Part shown: piece after piece, positions 5,981 through 8,728 of the stretch | How positions within the stretch are numbered: position 1 is the first letter of the stretch | Layout: every line of letters starts with the position of its first letter | NCBI GenBank assembly: GCA_938018045.1 | Contig: CALIIP010000215.1 | Location: 1 to 8,728 of the forward strand | From: an uncultured Flavobacteriaceae bacterium | GTDB lineage: Bacteria; Bacteroidota; Bacteroidia; Flavobacteriales; Flavobacteriaceae | Reading direction: 5' to 3' | Length of the DNA stretch: 8,728 bases | Position numbers and translations under genes: made by a program | The notes under the pieces: model-generated | What the model saw: the letters and a program-made list of their open reading frames with translations, nothing else | Databases searched by the model: none | What the model was told of the DNA's origin: nothing

Positions 5981-7246
5981 ATGGTAAAAAACGATCCATA
6001 CGCAGCATTGCGATTTAAAGAATTTAACATCTTTTTATTCATGCGATTTTTATTAGTTTTCGGTTGGTCTATGCAATTTATTGTGATAGAATGGCAAGTA
6101 TATTCGATAACCAAAGATCCATTATCACTTGGAATTATTGGTTTGGCAGAAATCATTCCCGCTTTAGGAATGGCTTTATTTGCGGGTCATATTGTAGATC
6201 AGCGAGAAAAAAGAAACCTTTTAGCAATTTGTATTGCAGCATTTTCATTAATTAGTTTTGGATTGTTTTGGCTTACTTCAAAAGAAATATCAGAATCTTG
6301 GTCTACCAACGCAATTTTATATTCTATATACGCTTTGGTATTTTTTGGCGGATTTTTACGTTCTTTTTTTGGACCAACAATCTTCTCTTTAGTTGCTTTA
6401 ATTGTCCCTAAAAAAATCTATCCAAATGCAGCAACTTGGAATAGTTCTACTTGGCAAATGGCACGTGTTTTAGGGGTTGCTTTTGCAGGCTTTTCTATTA
6501 GTTGGCTCGGTGTTCATTGGTCGTTATGTATTGTTTTTGGCTTGGTTATATTGTCATTATTAGTTGTTTTTAAAATTGAAAAGAAACCAATTTTAAATCC
6601 AAATATTGGCGAACCTGTGATGCAAAGTTTAAAAGCAGGAGTAAAGTTTGTGTTTAAAACAAAAGCAATTTTAGGTGCGTTAACCTTAGATATGGTTTCT
6701 GTACTTTTTGGCGGAGCAGTTGCACTGCTAGCCATATTTGCTCAAGATATTTTAAAAGTTGGTCCAACAGGATTTGGAATTCTAGTTGCAGCGCCATCAG
6801 TTGGAGCATTTATAACGATGTTGGTTACGGCTTATATTCCGATAAGTAAAAATGCAGGAATAAAATTATTGGCTGCAATTTTCGGATTTGGAATTTGTAT
6901 TATTGTTTTTGGTTTATCTTCAACATTTTGGATTTCTGTAGTCGCTTTATTTTTTAGCGGAGTTACCGATGGTGTTTCAATGGTCATTCGTCAAACAATT
7001 TTACAGTTAAAAACACCAGATAATATGAGAGGTCGCGTTTCTTCTGTAAACTCAATGTTTGTTGGTTCATCTAATGAATTAGGCGCTTTTGAAAGTGGAG
7101 TTACAGCAAAATTGATGGGAACAGTTACTGCAGTCGTTTTTGGCGGAACAATGACATTGTTAACCGTAATTACTACAGGAATAGTTTCGCCATCATTTAG
7201 AAAATTAGACCTTACAAAAGATATTGAAGAGCATGAACGAGAATAA
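5981..7246 (+). CDS. MFS transporter, EntS-like exporter branch
   Basis: This is a 421-residue major facilitator superfamily permease of the inner membrane, with hydrophobicity consistent with about 12 helices. The N-terminal pattern (RFKEFNIFLFMRF, then WQVYSITKDPLSLG and GLAEIIPALG) and the cytoplasmic loop 2-3 motif A GHIVDQREKR (69-78) match the branch that includes the enterobactin exporter EntS. So does a late block RQTILQLKTPDNMRGRVSSV followed by SNELGAFESG. Members usually work as proton-driven exporters of small molecules. The substrate here is unknown, and I see no siderophore biosynthesis genes nearby, so calling it a siderophore exporter would be unsupported. The ATG start follows dinB by 32 bases with no TAnnTTTG element between them. 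Its last 14 bases overlap the start of the FAD oxidoreductase gene, suggesting coupled translation. Family assignment is firm; the direction of transport is inferred. Confidence 0.9.
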   Translation: MVKNDPYAALRFKEFNIFLFMRFLLVFGWSMQFIVIEWQVYSITKDPLSLGIIGLAEIIPALGMALFAGHIVDQREKRNLLAICIAAFSLISFGLFWLTSKEISESWSTNAILYSIYALVFFGGFLRSFFGPTIFSLVALIVPKKIYPNAATWNSSTWQMARVLGVAFAGFSISWLGVHWSLCIVFGLVILSLLVVFKIEKKPILNPNIGEPVMQSLKAGVKFVFKTKAILGALTLDMVSVLFGGAVALLAIFAQDILKVGPTGFGILVAAPSVGAFITMLVTAYIPISKNAGIKLLAAIFGFGICIIVFGLSSTFWISVVALFFSGVTDGVSMVIRQTILQLKTPDNMRGRVSSVNSMFVGSSNELGAFESGVTAKLMGTVTAVVFGGTMTLLTVITTGIVSPSFRKLDLTKDIEEHERE

Positions 7247-8351
7247 ATTAAATTACAGTTATTGGGAATTAAAAGAATGGTTTTCTAATATTGATTTTGC
7301 AATTATCGGAAGCGGAATTGTAGGGCTAAATACGGCAATATATTTACAAGAGAAATACCCAAAAAGTAAAATTTTAGTGCTTGAAAAAGGGTTATTACCT
7401 AATGGCGCAAGCACCAAGAATGCAGGATTTGCTTGTTTTGGTAGTCTTTCTGAAATTATTGATGATTTAGATTCTCACACAGAAGAAGAAGTATATAGTT
7501 TGGTTGAAAAACGCTGGGAAGGTTTGCAATTGTTGAGAGAGAATTTAGGTGATGCAAATATCGGCTATAGACAATATGGAGGTTATGAATTGTTCTCTAA
7601 TAATGACAATCTATTTGAAGAGTGTTTGGAGAAAAAAGAAATAGTTAATCAACTTTTAAAGCCTATTTTTAAGCAAGATGTTTTTTCTATTTCTGATAAT
7701 AAATATGGTTTTAATAATATTAAAAACAACTATTTATTTAATCAATATGAAGGACAAATTGATACTGGAAAAATGATGGCATCGTTGTTAAAATGTGCTC
7801 ATCTAGAAGGAGTTAAAATATTAAATAATGTTGCTGTTACTAAAGTTTCAGATGAAGGAGAAATTGAATTAAATAATAGTTTTTCTTTTAAGTCAGGCAA
7901 AGTTTTAATTGCAACAAACGGATTTGCAAATCAGTTTTTAAAAGAAAATTTACAGCCAGCAAGAGCACAAGTTTTAATTACCAAACCAATTGAAAATCTT
8001 CAAATAAAAGGAACATTTCATTTAGAAAAAGGATATTATTATTTTAGAAATATTGACAACAGAATTCTTTTTGGAGGCGGAAGAAATCTTGATTTTAAAA
8101 CAGAAGAAACAAGCGAATTTGGTCTGACAACGTTAGTTCAAAACAAATTAGAAGAGATTTTAAAGAGCACAATTTTACCAAATCAAAAAGTAGAAATAGA
8201 ACAACGTTGGAGCGGAATTATGGGTGTTGGAAATCAGAAAAAAGCAATCGTAAAGCAAGTGTCAGAAAATATTTATTGTGGTGTTAGACTAGGCGGAATG
8301 GGTGTTGCAATTGGAAGTTCAATTGGAAAGGAATTGGCAGAAATAGTATAA
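7233..8351 (+). CDS. FAD-dependent oxidoreductase, DAO family
   Basis: This 372-residue flavoprotein belongs to the DAO superfamily (D-amino acid, glycine and sarcosine oxidases, PuuB-like amine oxidases), which oxidise the C-N bond of amino acids or amines. The FAD-binding Rossmann motif is IIGSGIVGLNTAIYL (24-38) with G26, G28 and G31, and E51 in VLEKG is the expected ribose-binding acid. GASTKNAGFACFG (58-70) corresponds to the GASxxNxG motif. QIDTGKMMASLLKCAHLEGV is the typical middle block, IATNGFANQFL the second FAD-contact block, and GVRLGGMGVAIGSSIGKELA closes the protein. There is no signal peptide, so it is cytoplasmic. The frame extends to a TTG at 7224, but the ATG at 7233 is preferred. 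It overlaps the MFS gene by 14 bases and its stop is followed directly by the next ATG. Substrate unknown; I cannot choose between an oxidase and a dehydrogenase. Confidence 0.88.
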   Translation: MNENKLNYSYWELKEWFSNIDFAIIGSGIVGLNTAIYLQEKYPKSKILVLEKGLLPNGASTKNAGFACFGSLSEIIDDLDSHTEEEVYSLVEKRWEGLQLLRENLGDANIGYRQYGGYELFSNNDNLFEECLEKKEIVNQLLKPIFKQDVFSISDNKYGFNNIKNNYLFNQYEGQIDTGKMMASLLKCAHLEGVKILNNVAVTKVSDEGEIELNNSFSFKSGKVLIATNGFANQFLKENLQPARAQVLITKPIENLQIKGTFHLEKGYYYFRNIDNRILFGGGRNLDFKTEETSEFGLTTLVQNKLEEILKSTILPNQKVEIEQRWSGIMGVGNQKKAIVKQVSENIYCGVRLGGMGVAIGSSIGKELAEIV

Positions 8352-8728
8352 ATGGAGAAAAATACAATTAAAGAAAATTTATACAATCAATGTAAAGAAT
8401 TTGTCGACAATAAGTTGACAACGATAGAAAACACCATAAAATCTAATCAAGATGCATTGGCTTCAGAAACCAAAAGTTCAGCAGGAGATAAACATGAAAC
8501 AGGCAGAGCAATGCTACAGTTAGAAATGGAAAAAGCAGGACAACAATTAAGAGTTGTATCAGAAATGAAAATGATATTAGACCGCATAAACATTCAAGAA
8601 ACTTCAGAAGTTTGTAAACTCGGAACCATTGTTAAAACTAATAGCATCAATTATTTTATTGCGATAAGTGCAGGTAAATTAACCTTTGAAAACGAAATTT
8701 TTTATGCAATATCTTCAAAATCACCAAT
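8352..8728 (+). CDS. GreA/GreB-like transcription factor (3' end outside window)
   Basis: The first 125 residues of a frame open at the window end; I expect about 150 in total from remembered relatives. The N-terminal half (1-80) is charged and helical, fitting an antiparallel coiled coil. Its turn, SSAGDKHETG (42-51), keeps the G-D-x-x-E spacing of the acidic tip of GreA (D41, E44 in E. coli), which places metal in the RNA polymerase secondary channel for transcript cleavage. Here these would be D46 and E49. The C-terminal part (from about 86) runs CKLGTIVKTNSINYFIAIS and ends AISSKSP, recalling the SPI-containing end of the Gre FKBP-like domain. Related Bacteroidota proteins are, as I recall, often labelled '3-oxoacyl-ACP synthase'; no ketosynthase motif is present, so that name looks wrong. 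The ATG directly follows the TAA of the oxidoreductase, implying coupled translation. The Gre relationship is my inference from motif spacing and layout. Confidence 0.72.
   Translation, partial: MEKNTIKENLYNQCKEFVDNKLTTIENTIKSNQDALASETKSSAGDKHETGRAMLQLEMEKAGQQLRVVSEMKMILDRINIQETSEVCKLGTIVKTNSINYFIAISAGKLTFENEIFYAISSKSP

Noticed and set aside
5558..6255. Frames opposite or out of phase with dinB and the MFS gene (5558-5803, 5893-6156, 6064-6255)
   Set aside because: All overlap strongly supported genes and have no recognisable domain, start context or operon logic.
5981..8728. MFS, flavoenzyme and Gre-like gene as a siderophore or defence cassette
   Set aside because: There is no synthetase, receptor, nuclease, toxin or mobile-element signature; the EntS resemblance alone does not define a substrate.
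1..8728. tRNA or rRNA genes, CRISPR arrays, IS elements, tandem repeats
   Set aside because: Reading both strands showed no cloverleaf, spaced direct repeats, terminal inverted repeats or transposase fragments, and nearly all bases lie within recognised genes.

Overview
The window is strongly AT-rich chromosomal DNA that looks like a member of the Bacteroidota, most likely a (marine-type) Flavobacteriaceae. The evidence is the protein sequences (PheS, GdhA and the NhaC-like antiporter read as flavobacterial), the lack of clear Shine-Dalgarno sites, and perfect matches to the Bacteroidota -7 promoter element TAnnTTTG where promoters are expected. I see no IS element, integrase, tRNA, rRNA, CRISPR array or defence cassette. 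It reads as core chromosome, with a few poorly characterised small genes.

Layout. (1) Positions 1-963 (+) hold the 3' part of a NhaC-family Na+/H+ antiporter gene that begins before the window. (2) A minus-strand operon runs from 3220 down to 970: pheS, a 39-codon membrane micro-ORF, a 131-residue protein of unknown function, and a VTT/DedA-like membrane protein. The gaps are only 22-36 bases and I see no internal TAnnTTTG element. The operon converges on the antiporter gene with 6 bases between stop codons. (3) A divergent control region (3221-3441) carries one -7 element for pheS and one for gdhA. (4) gdhA, an NADP-type glutamate dehydrogenase gene, stands alone and ends in a strong hairpin-plus-T terminator. 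(5) Directly after that terminator a plus-strand operon starts: dinB (DNA polymerase IV), an EntS-like MFS exporter, a DAO-type FAD oxidoreductase overlapping it by 14 bases, and a GreA/GreB-like factor whose ATG directly follows the oxidoreductase stop. The last gene runs off the window end.

Function. The genes cover ion homeostasis (NhaC), translation (PheS; its partner PheT is not here), ammonium assimilation (GdhA), damage-tolerant replication (DinB), export (MFS), oxidation of an unknown amine or amino acid (DAO) and probably transcription elongation or transcript cleavage (Gre-like). The operon partners do not share one evident pathway. The tight MFS-DAO-Gre spacing implies co-expression but not a shared reaction.

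No convincing new multi-gene system is visible. The points most worth a second look are the micro-ORF behind pheS, the Gre-like protein that keeps the GreA acidic-tip spacing, and the dinB start region, where terminator, promoter and a non-ATG start are packed into about 50 bases. Several starts were moved inward from the longest possible reading frame, as explained in each entry.
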